This document shows, one piece after another, positions 23,901-33,705 of a stretch of 64,000 nucleotides of DNA. The translations under genes and the position numbers were made by a program. Source of the stretch: Benincasa hispida (lineage: Eukaryota; Streptophyta; Magnoliopsida; Cucurbitales; Cucurbitaceae); contig NC_052359.1 in the NCBI RefSeq assembly GCF_009727055.1, positions 64,549,588 through 64,613,587 on the forward strand, written 5' to 3'. Position 1 is the stretch's first letter; each line of letters opens with the position of its first letter. The notes under the pieces are model-generated. The model did not search any database. It was not told the DNA's origin and saw only the letters and a list, made by a program, of their open reading frames with translations.

Positions 23901-26352
23901 CAGTATCAGTTACCTGAAATTCTGAGAACTCCTTTACAAGAACTTTGTCTGAATATCAAAAGTTTGCAGCTAGGAACTGTTGGATCCTTTTTGGCACAGG
24001 CATTACAACCACCAGATCCTCTTGCAGTCCAAAACGCCATTGAACTTCTCAAAACAATTGGTGCTTTAGATGATATGGAGGAGCTTACACCACTGGGTAT
24101 ATAATGGATGGATTTTCATTTTCTTGTTGAATATTGAATTGTGATCACTAATCTTGCAAGCCATGTTGCAGGTCGTCATCTTTGCACCCTACCACTGGAC
24201 CCAAATATAGGGAAGATGCTTCTCATGGGTTCTATATTTCAATGCCTGAGTCCTGCCTTGACCATTGCTGCCGCTCTCGCTCACCGCGATCCATTTATTT
24301 TGCCCATTAATAGGAAAGAGGAAGCAAATGATGCAAAGAAATCATTTGCTGGTGATTCTTGCAGGTGACAATGTTTGGTGTGATAAAAAATATATATTAT
24401 TTGTAAATATATATAATAAAAAGCTATAGCTTACTACTACTGTGGGGGATTTTCAACTTTTTTTATGCGAGATTCTTTTGTTTTCTATTTCTGAAATTGG
24501 AATTAAAAACTACCTGTGCAGTGATCACGTTGCTCTTCTTAAAGCCTTTGAAGGATGGAAGGATGCAAAAAGAAATGGAGCTGAAAGATCGTTCTGTTGG
24601 GATAACTTCTTATCTCCAGTAACCTTGCAGATGATGGATGATATGAGAATGCAGTTTCTAGATCTATTATCTGATATTGGCTTTGTAAACAAGTCCAGGG
24701 GACCAAGTGTAAGCTTTCTGTCAAAAACTTATTTTGGGAGGGAAATTTTGGGTCCCTTCTGAATCAAAAGGTGTGCAGCACCTCAGTTATTTCATTGAAG
24801 TGATTCATCTTGATGTACAATTGCATTAAGTTAGTTTGAAACAAAGCATAAATAACTATAAATAAAGAATAAAGTTCACTTCATAATTTAACAAGATTTA
24901 TGAATTTGGTATTTGGTAAATATATTGATACATTACCTAAACCTCCACGTGATCGAATTGTAAGGTAGCAACCTAGCAACTAGTAATGAAATTAATGAGT
25001 TAGCTCTTGGTTAATAACACGTATATGTAGCCAATACAGACAGAGAGAGCATAGACATGGAAGAATTAGCCTGTAAAAAGAGGGATTTTGGCCTTTTGAA
25101 TGCTTGAAGATTTGTCATACGGTTCTGCAACTGAGTAAAAGGCATTAACCTTGAGTTCTATTTTATGTCAAATCCTTAAGTTTTGATCTCAGTGCACTTC
25201 AATTCCTTGAGGGCTGGCCGTATGTTCACATTTTTTTTAGGTGTCATCCTTGATCGATTTTTGCTAATTTTTCATTGTTTTATGAAAAAGCACTTGGTTT
25301 TTTTTCACGAGTTCTGAAATTTGACATGCTGGAATTTTTATTTTCCTCGTCTCTCTTGTCCTTTTCTATTGGTTTCAATCTCTGTCCCCCTTTCCCCTTG
25401 TACATTCTCTTTTTGGATTAGAGATTGGAAGAAATCTTTCGTTTATTCTTTTTAAAAGGAATATCAGGCATTTCTAGGATAACAGAGATGTCACTTGTTC
25501 TGCAGGCTTACAACCAATACAGCCAAGATTTGGAGATGGTGTGTGCAGTGCTTTGTGCTGGACTATATCCTAATGTCGTACAATGTAAAAGAAGAGGAAA
25601 AAGGACAGCCTTCTATACTAAGGAAGTTGGGAAAGTGGATATTCATCCCGGATCTGTCAATGCAGGGGTTCATATCTTCCCTCTGCCTTACATGGTTTAC
25701 AGTGAGAAAGTCAAAACAACTAGTATATACATTAGAGACTCCACCAATATATCGGACTATGCCTTGTTGTTGTTCGGTGGTAATCTTGTACCTACCAAAA
25801 CTGGAGATGGCATTGAAATGCTGGGTGGCTACCTTCATTTCTCTGCATCAAAGAGCGTTTTAGATTTAATAAAGGTAATTTCTTCACGACGTCTAATTTA
25901 TTTTTCACTTCTTTGGCCCTTCAAGTGCTTTCTTCCACCCGGACATTTATGTATTGCAAAGATGAGGGTTTTAGGAGACATTTGCTCTTACAAGTGATTG
26001 TTGGGTTTGAATATCTTGGCTAGGACAATGAAGGATTTTTCATTTTTCTTAATAAAGGGACTTTTGGACTTATTGAAGGCATGTCAAATTTTGATAGCCA
26101 GGATTAAATTGCCATTGCATTTATTAACGATCAAACGGAGCTATGTAGCAGATGTATATTTATGTTTTGGGGGTTCCATTGCATTGATTTACCTTTTATT
26201 CGTTTCTTTCCTTTCCTCAGAAACTGCGCGGTGAACTAGACAAGCTTTTGAATAGAAAGATTGAGGAGCCAGGTTTCGACATTACTACGGAAGGAAAAGG
26301 GGTGGTGGCAGCTGCAGTCGAGTTACTGCACAGTCAAGTTGTACATCACTAA
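8961..26352 (+). CDS. DEIH-box ATP-dependent RNA helicase (DExH1-like), 16 exons
   Basis: Exons: 8961-9140, 12865-13010, 13290-13389, 13483-13701, 13779-13874, 14412-14687, 19836-20039, 20125-20280, 20995-21087, 22612-22826, 23382-23541, 23823-24096, 24172-24364, 24522-24708, 25506-25874, 26221-26352. All introns are GT-AG. The phases close exactly, giving 3000 nt: 999 residues plus stop, the usual size for plant DExH1. Residues 1-45 are glycine/arginine-rich (RGG type, RNA binding). Walker A GETGCGKT is at 253-260, DEIH at 354-357, SAT at 386-388, [11 protein letters not shown] in exon 11 and QRRGRAGR at 615-622. The HA2/winged-helix region spans exons 12-14 and the OB-fold exon 15. The family unwinds or remodels structured RNA using NTP; the exact substrate is unknown. 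The start was chosen because it opens the conserved RGG tail, with a TATA box upstream. Introns 1 and 6 are swollen by retroelements. The exon 3 acceptor (AAAG before 13290) has a poor pyrimidine tract. No key motif is missing. Confidence 0.93.
9480..10112 (-). mobile_element. Probable 3' LTR/UTR of the intron 1 Copia relic
   Basis: This lies in helicase intron 1, directly downstream (minus strand) of a polypurine tract (AAGTGGGGGAG on the minus strand, near 10113-10125) that follows a Copia RNase H end. That position is where a 3' LTR is expected, but no partner LTR is present, so the ends are uncertain. It contains a 21-bp exact tandem duplication at about 9838-9880. No gene is recognised. 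Confidence 0.4.
10128..11700 (-). pseudogene. Broken Copia pol (integrase part joined to RNase H)
   Basis: This minus-strand Copia relic lies in helicase intron 1. The 3' end, 10128-10450, encodes an RNase H C-terminal piece with [19 protein letters not shown] and [14 protein letters not shown]. The part at about 10560-11640 is a degenerate integrase/GAG-pre-integrase region; around 11340-11460 it reads as a frameshifted [16 protein letters not shown] followed by a cluster resembling the LGH motif. The RT core expected between them is missing, so there is a large internal deletion. Many stops make it non-functional. It is antisense to the helicase transcript. Confidence 0.75.
11706..12034 (+). 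mobile_element. TRIM retroelement (113-bp LTRs), 329 bp
   Basis: Two direct repeats of 113 bp (11706-11818 and 11922-12034) both start TGTTGAGGATCCC and end TCTAATA. Immediately after the first is TGGTATCGGAGCCC (11819-11832), a primer-binding site for initiator tRNA-Met. Just before the second is a purine-rich GAAGGGCA. The 103-bp interior has no coding capacity. This architecture defines a terminal-repeat retrotransposon in miniature, mobilised in trans. No clear target duplication is seen. It lies in helicase intron 1. A related internal segment occurs at 63412-63902 on the other strand. Confidence 0.85.
12058..12117 (-). mobile_element. Fragment of a second TRIM LTR plus PBS
   Basis: GCTCTGGTACCA (a minus-strand PBS) is followed by TTTTAAATCACCAATTGACC and ends ATATCATTTAACA. 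This matches the 72-bp LTR and PBS of the TRIM at 63412-63902, with a deletion in the middle. It lies 24 bp from the 113-bp-LTR TRIM, and a partial copy of the same junction (CCATTTTAAATC) sits between them. Confidence 0.65.
12280..12410 (+). mobile_element. SINE-like element with A-rich tail
   Basis: This block starts CTAGGATTTAATATCCTA, includes TTGACACCCAAATGTTGTAG and TTAGTCGAGGTG, and ends in an A-rich tail (12396-12410). The same sequence occurs in reverse orientation at 20411-20556. The sequence resembles the 3' part of the plant Au-type SINE family, which ends in a GTCGAGGTG...GCTGGCC...CAC motif; that identification is from memory and tentative. It lies in helicase intron 1, sense orientation. 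Confidence 0.6.
15096..18568 (-). pseudogene. Copia pol of the intron 6 element, inactivated
   Basis: Minus-strand order: a protease-like segment (18278-18568) with [10 protein letters not shown], where the usual DSGA active site reads DSRA; GAG-pre-integrase (about 18030, [16 protein letters not shown]); integrase (17496-18000, HTDVWGP and [10 protein letters not shown]); linker (16722-17406); RT (16000-16700, [25 protein letters not shown]); RNase H (15096-15560, [14 protein letters not shown]). The catalytic YVDD box reads YVDA at 16035-16046. A 53-bp tandem duplication lies at 16195-16300 inside RT, and several frames are needed to read through. No gag is recognisable in the 0.85 kb between the protease and the PBS. 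The element could not move by itself. Confidence 0.88.
18569..19425 (-). other. Copia leader region lacking recognisable gag
   Basis: This sits between the PBS and the protease segment, where a gag of about 300 codons would normally be. The longest minus-strand ORF here (18717-19010) has no gag zinc knuckle (CX2CX4HX4C) or other recognised gag feature. The most likely explanation is gag loss by rearrangement, or replacement with unrelated sequence. Confidence 0.5.
20411..20556 (-). mobile_element. SINE-like element, second copy
   Basis: This is a reverse-oriented relative of 12280-12410. The minus strand reads ATCCATGGTGGTCACCTACC, then AGGATTTAATATCC, TTGACCC-like CACCCAAATATTGTAGGGTC, TTAGTCGAGATAC, GCTAGCCCGGACACTCACGG, and a tail seen as T-rich at 20406-20421 on the plus strand. 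It is longer at the 5' end than the first copy. It lies in helicase intron 8, antisense to the gene. Confidence 0.6.
21088..22611. other. Helicase intron 9, no recognisable element
   Basis: This is a 1.5-kb GT-AG intron. It contains an A-rich block (21600-21860) that creates long, low-complexity open frames on both strands, and a pyrimidine run made of TTTTTC units near 22080-22112. No domain, LTR or poly(A)-tailed element is recognised. Confidence 0.6.
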
Positions 26353-26357
26353 TTCAG

Positions 26358-26410
26358 AATTGCTTCTTTTGGTTGTAATTGCTTCTTTTAGTTGTAATTG
26401 CTTCTTCTAG
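26358..26410 (+). repeat. 19-bp tandem repeat in helicase 3' UTR
   Basis: The unit AATTGCTTCTTTTGGTTGT occurs from 26358, again from 26377 (with TTTTAG), and partially from 26396 (TTCTTCTAG). It begins six bases after the stop codon, so it lies in the presumed 3' UTR. It is probably a slippage duplication. Confidence 0.85.
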
Positions 26411-26645
26411 TATCAACTAAGAATAGAACAAAGGGATCGATATGTTCTTTATGCTTGGGTACCCTTGCCTGAATATGGTAAATAATATCACTAATCAATA
26501 GAACAGATCATTCATTTTGTCGGTATGGAGTAGTTTGCTGACGTTTTTGTTTTTAAGTGATTACACTTGCGCTAGCTGAATTCTGCACAATTTATGTGAA
26601 GGTATTAGGACATTAGTCACTTAAATTTTAATTTCTGATCTTCTA

Positions 26646-27560
26646 TTATTGGTTAGTAGCAATCTTTATTACTGACACATGGCTATTTATAATGCCTTTG
26701 ATCATTGAATAAAGGTGGGAGAATTTATTGGGAGAATTTATTTACTCTCAGATTTAATATGGTTGGTATTCAGATGTATAAAAAGTTCTCTCGGTGGGTT
26801 TCTTTCTTAGTTCTTTGTTCGCCATGGTTGGGACTGATTCTCTTAACCCTATCAGTGAACCTTCATCTTCCTTGTTAACGACTCAACCTACACCTCAATC
26901 TATGGTTGATCAATACTTGAATCCCTATTTTCTTCTTCATTCCGATAGTACAAGCTTAATTCTTGTCTTTGATTTTTGCATCGAACCCAACAATACCTCA
27001 TGGAGTAGAGTGATGATTATTGGTCTGACTGTCAAGAACAAGATGAGACTTGTTGATGGATTGTATTGCAACATTATGGCTACTACTTAGATTCTAAATG
27101 TGCTTTCAAAGGAGATTTTTCATTAAAGCTGGGGGATGTGATCCCGTTAGGTAATTATTTTGTTTTTTGGTTTTTGTTTTGTTTTGTTTTTTTTTTTTTT
27201 TTTGAAAATTAAGTCTATGGATATTATTTTTACTTCTAAATTTCTTCTTTTCTCATCTATTTTTTATCAATGATTTAAAAAACCAAGCAAAATTTTGAGA
27301 ATTAAAAAAAAATAGTTTTAAAAAAAGTTATTTTTGTTTTTGGAATTTGATTAAGAATTTAACAATTGTACTTAAAAAAGATGCAAATAATTTAAATAGG
27401 CTTAAATTTCAAAAACAAAAACCAAAAGCCAAAAGCCAAATGTAATTTCTTGTTTTTCTGGTATTGGTTAAGTGTAATCTTTGTTATTGATATTTGCCTC
27501 TTTATAATGTTGTTGATAATTCAATAAAGGTGCACAAGTTTTATTTACTTTGAGCACTAA
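26646..27560 (+). mobile_element. Copia deletion derivative: gag start between LTR-like repeats
   Basis: Two related stretches, 26646-26720 and 27462-27532, share TATTGGTTA, AATCTTT, TTTATAATG and TCAATAAAGGTG, and look like the same part of two LTRs. A PBS-like TGGTATTCAGATG lies at 26764-26776. Between them, 26824-27117 encodes the start of a Copia gag of the Retrotran_gag_3 type (NPYFLLHSDS...SWSRVMIIGLTVKNKM). A purine tract AAAGCTGGGGGATG (about 27124-27137) follows. Nearly all of gag and pol is absent, so this is a non-autonomous deletion derivative. Its outer ends are not resolved. Confidence 0.55.
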
Positions 27561-29764
27561 TAGAATATCACTGCGCCAACACCTTTCAGAGGTGTATGAT
27601 GGCAATATTTTTCGAATTTTTGGAGAACTAGATGGAGGTATTCATGGAGTGTGCCTCAAGAACCTGGAAAATGTGCTGAAGAAATGCGAAGAGACCGATC
27701 TGGTATTGAACTGGGAAAAATGTCATTTTATGGTTACAGGGGGAATTGTGTTGGGACACAAAGTATCCAAAGTAGGAATTGAAGTGGACCAAGCAAAAAT
27801 CGATGCGATAGCCGAGCTACCACCAGCAGTGAATGTCAAAACATTGAGAAACTTTTTGGGGCACACAAGATTTTATCGACGATTCATTCGAAGCTTTTTC
27901 CAAATGGCAAGACCTCTTAGTGCACTTCTTGAGGTTGATCAGGTGTACAACTTTGATGACGATTGCGTAAAAGCATTCAACACTTTAAGAGATGTGCCCA
28001 TATCTGTGCCCCTTTTGGTTGTGCTGGATTGGTCGCAAGCCTTTGTAGTAATATGTGACACAAGTAATTATGCAATGGGAACTATACTGGGCCAATGACA
28101 AGAAAAAATCCTTCATCCTATCTATTATGCCAGTAAGACCTTAAATGACTCACAAGAAAATTACACCACCACCGAAAAAGAAATGCTTGAGGTGGTATTT
28201 GTGTTAGACAAATTCCGCCAATACCTGATGGGGACGAATGTTGTGGTGACTCAGCAATCAAGCATCTGATGACTAAAAAAGATGTAAAGCCAAGATTGAT
28301 TCGGTGGGTCCTGCTTTTACAAGAATTTGACTTAGAGATTAAAGATGGGCAAGAAATTGAGAATCAAGTGGCCGGCCACTTGTCAAGATTAGAAAATTTG
28401 GAGACACAAAGGAAAGAAAAGGATATTGAAGATTGTTTTCCTGATGAGAAATTGATGGCAGTAAACGACAAAGAACCTTGGTACGCGAATATCGTAAACT
28501 TTTTGGTTTGCGGCCTAATACCAGAGGAATATTCTTCACAACAAAAGAAGAAGTTGCGGCATGATGCAAAATTCTATTCCTGGGACGATTCTTTTTTGTA
28601 TAAGTTGGGGCCAGATCACATTCTACGCAAATGCATTCCTGAACACGAAACTCAACGCATCTTGGAGTAATGTCATGAGTCCCCATACAGAGTACATTTT
28701 GGTGGGCAAAGGACTGTGGCAAAAGTGCTTCAAAGTGGTTACTTTTGGCCAACTCTATTCAAAGATGCCCGAGCCCATGTGATGAAATGTGATCGATGCC
28801 AAAGAACGGGTAACGTGTCCCGAAAAGATGAAATGCCACTAACTTCCATTTTGGAAGTAGAATTGTTTGATGTATGGGGTATAGATTTCATGGGCCTCTT
28901 TTCATCATCAGAAGATCGTCAATATATCTTGGTTGCAGTCGATTATGTCTCCCAATGGGTGGTGGTAATCTCTTGCACTAAAAACGTTACAAACATGGTG
29001 GAAAAATTCTTGAAGAAAAATATATTCACACGGTTTCGCACTCCCTGTGCATTGATAAGCGACAAAGATACTTACTTTATTAACCGCATTGTTGCTAATC
29101 TGCTAATAAAGTTTAATATCAGCCATAAGGTTGCGATAGCTTACCACCCACAAATGAATGACCAAGCGGAGATCTCTAACAGAGAGATAAAATCCATTAT
29201 GGAGAAAGTTGTCAGCATATCTAGAAAAGATTGGGCGCAACGGATAGACAAGCTCTTTGGGCGTATCGTACTGCCTACAAAACGCCCATTGGAATGTCCC
29301 CGTTTGCGCTCGTATTTGGGGAAGCTTGCCATCTACCACTGGAGCTGGAGCATAAAGCATAATGGGCGCTTAAGAAGCTAAACTTGGATTTATTCAGCCC
29401 AGGGGAAGCCAGAAAACTACAGCTGAGCGAGTTGGCTGAATGGCGCTTTACCGTATACGAGAATGCCAAGCTCTACAAGGAACAGACAAAAAGATGGCAT
29501 GAAAACAAAATCTATAAGAAAAATCTAGCTGTGGGGCAATAGGTTTTGTTATTTATTGCTCACCTTCGTTTGTTTCTAAGGAAACTAAAATCACGATGGT
29601 CTGGTCCTTTCATCCTCACAAATATCTTCCCACATGGAGCAGTGGGGCTAGCCAATGAAGACGGAAGTAATGTCTTCAAGGTCAATGGTCAACGCATTAA
29701 GCCTTATTATGGAGGCGTGATAGAGTGCAACGAGGAGACCATTGATCTAGTCGGGCAAGCTTGA
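27550..29764 (+). pseudogene. Athila-type Ty3/gypsy RT-RNase H-integrase relic
   Basis: The relic begins in degraded RT; around 27590-27650 the catalytic FMDD region reads EVFME and is then deleted. It continues with CLKNLENVLKKCEETDLVLN, FLGHTRFYRRFIRSF and DWSQAFVVICDTSNYAMG. A stop at about 28096 and a frameshift near 28260 interrupt RNase H ([19 protein letters not shown]). Integrase follows, with zinc-binding CDRCQRTGN, core WGIDFMG, ISDKDTYF and an AEISNREIK glutamate region, then a C-terminal part at 29546-29764 (RWSGPFILTNIFPHGAVGL). Gag, protease and most of RT are missing upstream. Assignment to the Athila/Tat side of gypsy rests on these motifs and on the long region with a third ORF downstream. 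Confidence 0.85.
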
Positions 29765-30265
29765 TCGCCCGCGTGGATGCGTTTTGCGGTATCACGATTT
29801 ATTCTTTCAAAGGCATCCATTTTTACCCTTTTACTGCTTTCTTAGAATAGTTTTTTATTCTTTCTTTTGTTTGAACTTATTATTTTGAGAAATTGTTGGT
29901 TGAACTACAATTGCGTTAATTCTTGCGGTCGTGGGCGCTCATTGCACCCATAGTCAATTAAGTGTTAATTAAGCATCAACGTTGTGGACGGGTTATCGAT
30001 TATCTTTTTGAGGTATTATTAATGCACTGGCAGACAAATTGTCTTTTCGTCTAACGGGCATTAAATGATGGGTATGCTTTTGGGATTCCCAAGTCTTCCG
30101 TCACACATCATTGCGATACTGGGAATTTCTAAGTGCTTAACCTTTAAAAACACATCTGATTCCTATCTTCTTGCTTATCTGCATTCTAGTTTTCTCTCGA
30201 GCCTTTAACTTTCTCATTCCTATCATCCGATCGTTTCTTCGCTCTTCAAACTCTCACCAGATTCC
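29765..30265 (+). other. Spacer between Athila pol and third ORF
   Basis: This is 500 bp with no open frame of note. A TATA-like CTTTAAAAAC sits near 30141-30150, about 120 bp before the third ORF's ATG, followed by a pyrimidine-rich stretch. It could hold a promoter or leader for a separate transcript of the third ORF, but this is speculative. Confidence 0.35.
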
Positions 30266-32685
30266 ATGGCCGAGCAAACCCCCAACACCTCTTCCCAGCC
30301 ATCTTCCCTTGCCAAAGCCCCTTTTTCCGCCCGAAAGGCTGCCATTTTGGCAGTAAGCCGTTGTATCGCCGCCCAACCAAAGCTACTTCCCTGACTTCCC
30401 ATTAAACCTAGAAAAAGAACTGTTTCCTCCACCGACGCTTCACCGTCTGTTCGTCGAGAGGGGTTGAGCAAGGAGAGTGCCCCAACCATCAGCACTGAGG
30501 TGGTCGCTTCACAGCTTCCGTCTGAAAGTGAGCTGAAGAGGAAAGATGACAAGGAAGTTTTTGGGATGATCCTAAACAATATGGAATGTGAAAGGGGGCT
30601 GCCAGAAGCTGGAGTGGTTGACCAGCCACTACCCCAAGAAGATGCATAATAAGCTAAAATCCATGCGGCAATGGATCTTAAGGAGAATGCACTAGCAGAC
30701 TCCAATGAGGGACCTATAAGGGCAATGCTGGAAAATGTAAGGAGAAAGGGTGACAAAGGGAAGCTTGCTAAGAAGGTAGAAGATTCAGAGGATGAGGAGC
30801 AAGCGCAAAGAAGAAAAAAAAAAGGAGGGGAAGAAAGTTGAGAAGAAACAACGCAATAAAGAGGAAAAGCGCATCAAACGCGAAGAAGAACGTAGATAAT
30901 CGATAGAGAGCCCAATTGTGGAAGGAGAATCTACCACCGCAAGGGTGGAAATGACGCATGTGGAGATATTAACGCAAGACAAATCCACAATCCCTCATGA
31001 CCGATTGGCAGCATCAGAGGCTCAACTACGAAGTTTTAAGAAAGAAGATGATGTCGTGCCAGGCACTCCACTTGTCCAGCGACCGAGAACTCGGACTGAA
31101 GAAGTTAAAGGGGTGAAAGTGGTGGACGCCAAAAGGGAGCAGGCACGCCAAATCATCGCATCTGCGAATTTGGCGAGAAGACTCCATGATGAAGAAGTGT
31201 GCCGCATGAATACGATAACAGAAGAAGAAGCTAAGAAAAAGCTTGCGGATGAGCAGAGCATCGCACTTGCCTCTAAGCAGTTGGAAAGGGAATTGAAAGA
31301 GGACAAAGAGGCAGAAAAGAAGAATAAGGAGGAAAAGAAAATGCACCGTAGGACAAAAGTCCAGCGCAATCTTGAGTTGAAAAGAAAAGAGAGAGAAGAA
31401 TGGGAGAAAGAAAAAACAGGCAAAGAAAGGGAGAAGGAGCGTACCAACCGCCAGAAGGCTCGACTTGGTGCTGTGCAAGCCAAGGGAAAGGAAAAGGTTG
31501 AAGGTAGCAGGTCGTCCCTTGCTCAAAGGCGCCCAAAGGCTAGAAAGGGAACTGACGACTTAATCCTGGAGATGAGATTCTTCCCTGCATCAACCCCACT
31601 ACCGGAATTCATTACAAGCATTATAGTTGAACTTGGATGGGAAGTATTTTGCCAATGCCCATCCATAGTCATCCCAATGGTAGTGCGAACATTTTATCAA
31701 GGCAACGTGCATAAATCAAGGGGTGTGATGATCATTGATGGTAGGGTTGTGTCGTTCAATGCATAGGACATCAACAAACTTTACAAGTTAAAATACTTTT
31801 CGGAAGCACCCGGTAATAGGTTGATTGAGAATCCTGATGACGAGCACTTGGAGGATGCATTGAGAATATTGACGCAACTTGGAACCCAGTGGACCGTCTC
31901 CTTAACCGGCATTCGCACTTTAGCATCCAACTGTCTGCTGCCAAAAGCGCGTCTATGGGTTTACTTAGTGAAGAAGTAACTCATCCCAAAAATGTATGAT
32001 AAGACGATTTCAAGGGATACAATCATGGTTGCTTATTGCATTACGCGTGGCATCCCCATCGATGTTGTACGTTTACTTGTGAAAAAAATCCGTGGATATG
32101 TTGGCAGACCCCGTGGGCAACTTTACTTTCCTTGACCATCACTAGCCTATGCTTATCAGTGGGTTATGAAACAGAAGAAGAACCCATGGCTGAAGTTCAC
32201 GGTATGATCAACACTAAGATCTTGCGAATCTTGCTGAAGGATTCGTCGATTGTCCTAAGCCTCTGCCCAAGCGTCCAATCATCGACCTAAATGCAGCGAA
32301 ACCACCTCAACCCAAGAGACAGTGCCGAAATAACAAAGGGAAAGAAATTGCGCCAGAAAGCCCTGAGCTCATCCCTCTCGATAAGCCTACAAATCAACCT
32401 TCTCCTTTAACCATTCTCCCTTCAAGCCCATCTGCTCCTTCATCTTCTCTCCCCGAAGCCTACACCAATATTTTTCTTCATCATGACTCTTTTCATCAAT
32501 CTCCAGCAACTTCGCCCCACCCTTCATTGCAATCCCATTCCTCGCCGAATCACGTGCCTCATGTTCATGACCCACACGATTTGGGTGCTGGTTCTTGTAA
32601 TCAGCACCAAAACGAAGCTGGTGAGACATCGATGGCATCCCCTCCACACCAACCTTCCATAGCATCCTTAGTTGTTGCTGTCTAG
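30266..32685 (+). pseudogene. Third ORF of the Athila element, plant transposon-protein domain
   Basis: An ORF of about 800 codons opens at 30266 (MAEQTPNTSSQPSS) and ends at the stop at 32683-32685. Stops near 30391, 30647 and 31764 and a frameshift at an A-run near 30815 break it. The N-terminal third is serine/proline- and lysine-rich. Residues coded at about 31100-31500 form a long charged stretch (KE-rich, predicted coiled coil). About 31555-32200 resembles the domain called putative plant transposon protein (PF20167): FYQGNVHKSRGVMIIDGR, then LPKARLWVYLVKK and ITRGIPIDV. The tail is proline/serine-rich with SPELIPLDKP. It lies in the position where some Athila elements carry an env-like ORF, but no signal peptide or transmembrane segment is apparent. 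It is not translatable as it stands. Confidence 0.7.
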
Positions 32686-33510
32686 CCTATGTAAGGATTC
32701 CAAACCCTAAAAGAAGAAAGCTAGCTAGTAGAGCGTATAAGTGAGTTTTTATAGGTTATGCCATAAATAGTAAAGCTTATAGGTTCTATGATATAGTAAA
32801 TCAAGTTATCATTGAGTCAAATGATGTCGATTTCTTTAAGGATAAATTTATTTTTAAATCGAGAAATAGTGGTGTCACACCCCCTCCCAGACAACCTTAA
32901 GCCTGACAGGGAATGTGATGGTAGCAGTTACCAACACTCTCGCTGGCACTTGCTACTAGTGTGAAAAAATTGGTAGAATATTCAACGCTAACTACACTCA
33001 ACATAATTCATAACTTAACATTAATGGAAATTTCCACATCAAGCCTAATATATAATATAAATACATATGACCTTAACCGAGTGGGTTTTACCCATAACAA
33101 AACCCTATATAACCCAACATGTGTACAATCAAACATAATATAGACACCTAGATTCCTTCTGCTATACTTATGTCCTTTTGAGTGGCAACTGCAGTAGAGT
33201 TATCTTCAGGGAGTTGACCACTACCTAGAAAACATTTTAAAATAAAACAAAATGAGCTACTAGCCCAGTGAGTGACTCAGTTTAAAACATGAATATCAAA
33301 CTTTTAGGTTAAGCTATAACCAAATACTGTAAATAATCACTAAAATTGCACCATCAAACAAATACATTAACCTTTAAAACATTTTACTTCTGGAAACATA
33401 ATTTATCAAATCTCAGGTGAGAGAGAACCCTTTTGGTCAATTCACCACTTCAGTCTGAACTGTTCAATTGTCATATGTGCACACAGAGCAACTAGATAAA
33501 TCATCCCGAT

Positions 33511-33705
33511 GCCTTCTCCTTGTCCCTCAGTATCAGAGTTATAGTGTAACTATTTGATACCTTCTATTTGTCCCTCAGCATCAAGGTTCTAGTATACCAA
33601 CTGATACCTTTTCTAACGTCCCTCAATATCAGTATCTTAAGTAGTTCAGATTAGGTTATACCGCTCGGGTACCTTCTCAAATGTCCCTTAGTACCGTGTT
33701 AGAAT
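33511..33705. repeat. Degenerate four-copy repeat with internal inverted halves
   Basis: Four successive units follow the plan GATACCTTCT...TGTCCCTCAGTATC: at about 33508, 33556, 33605 and 33668. Within each unit GATACC (or GGTACC) and its reverse counterpart face each other across CTTCT...TGTCCCT. Spacing is about 50 bp and then 65 bp. No function is known to me. Confidence 0.65.

Noticed and set aside
31022..31536. Three overlapping minus-strand ORFs of 87-166 residues
   Set aside because: They are antisense shadows of the lysine/glutamate-rich coiled-coil part of the Athila third ORF, which reads as Phe/Leu/Ser-rich nonsense in reverse.
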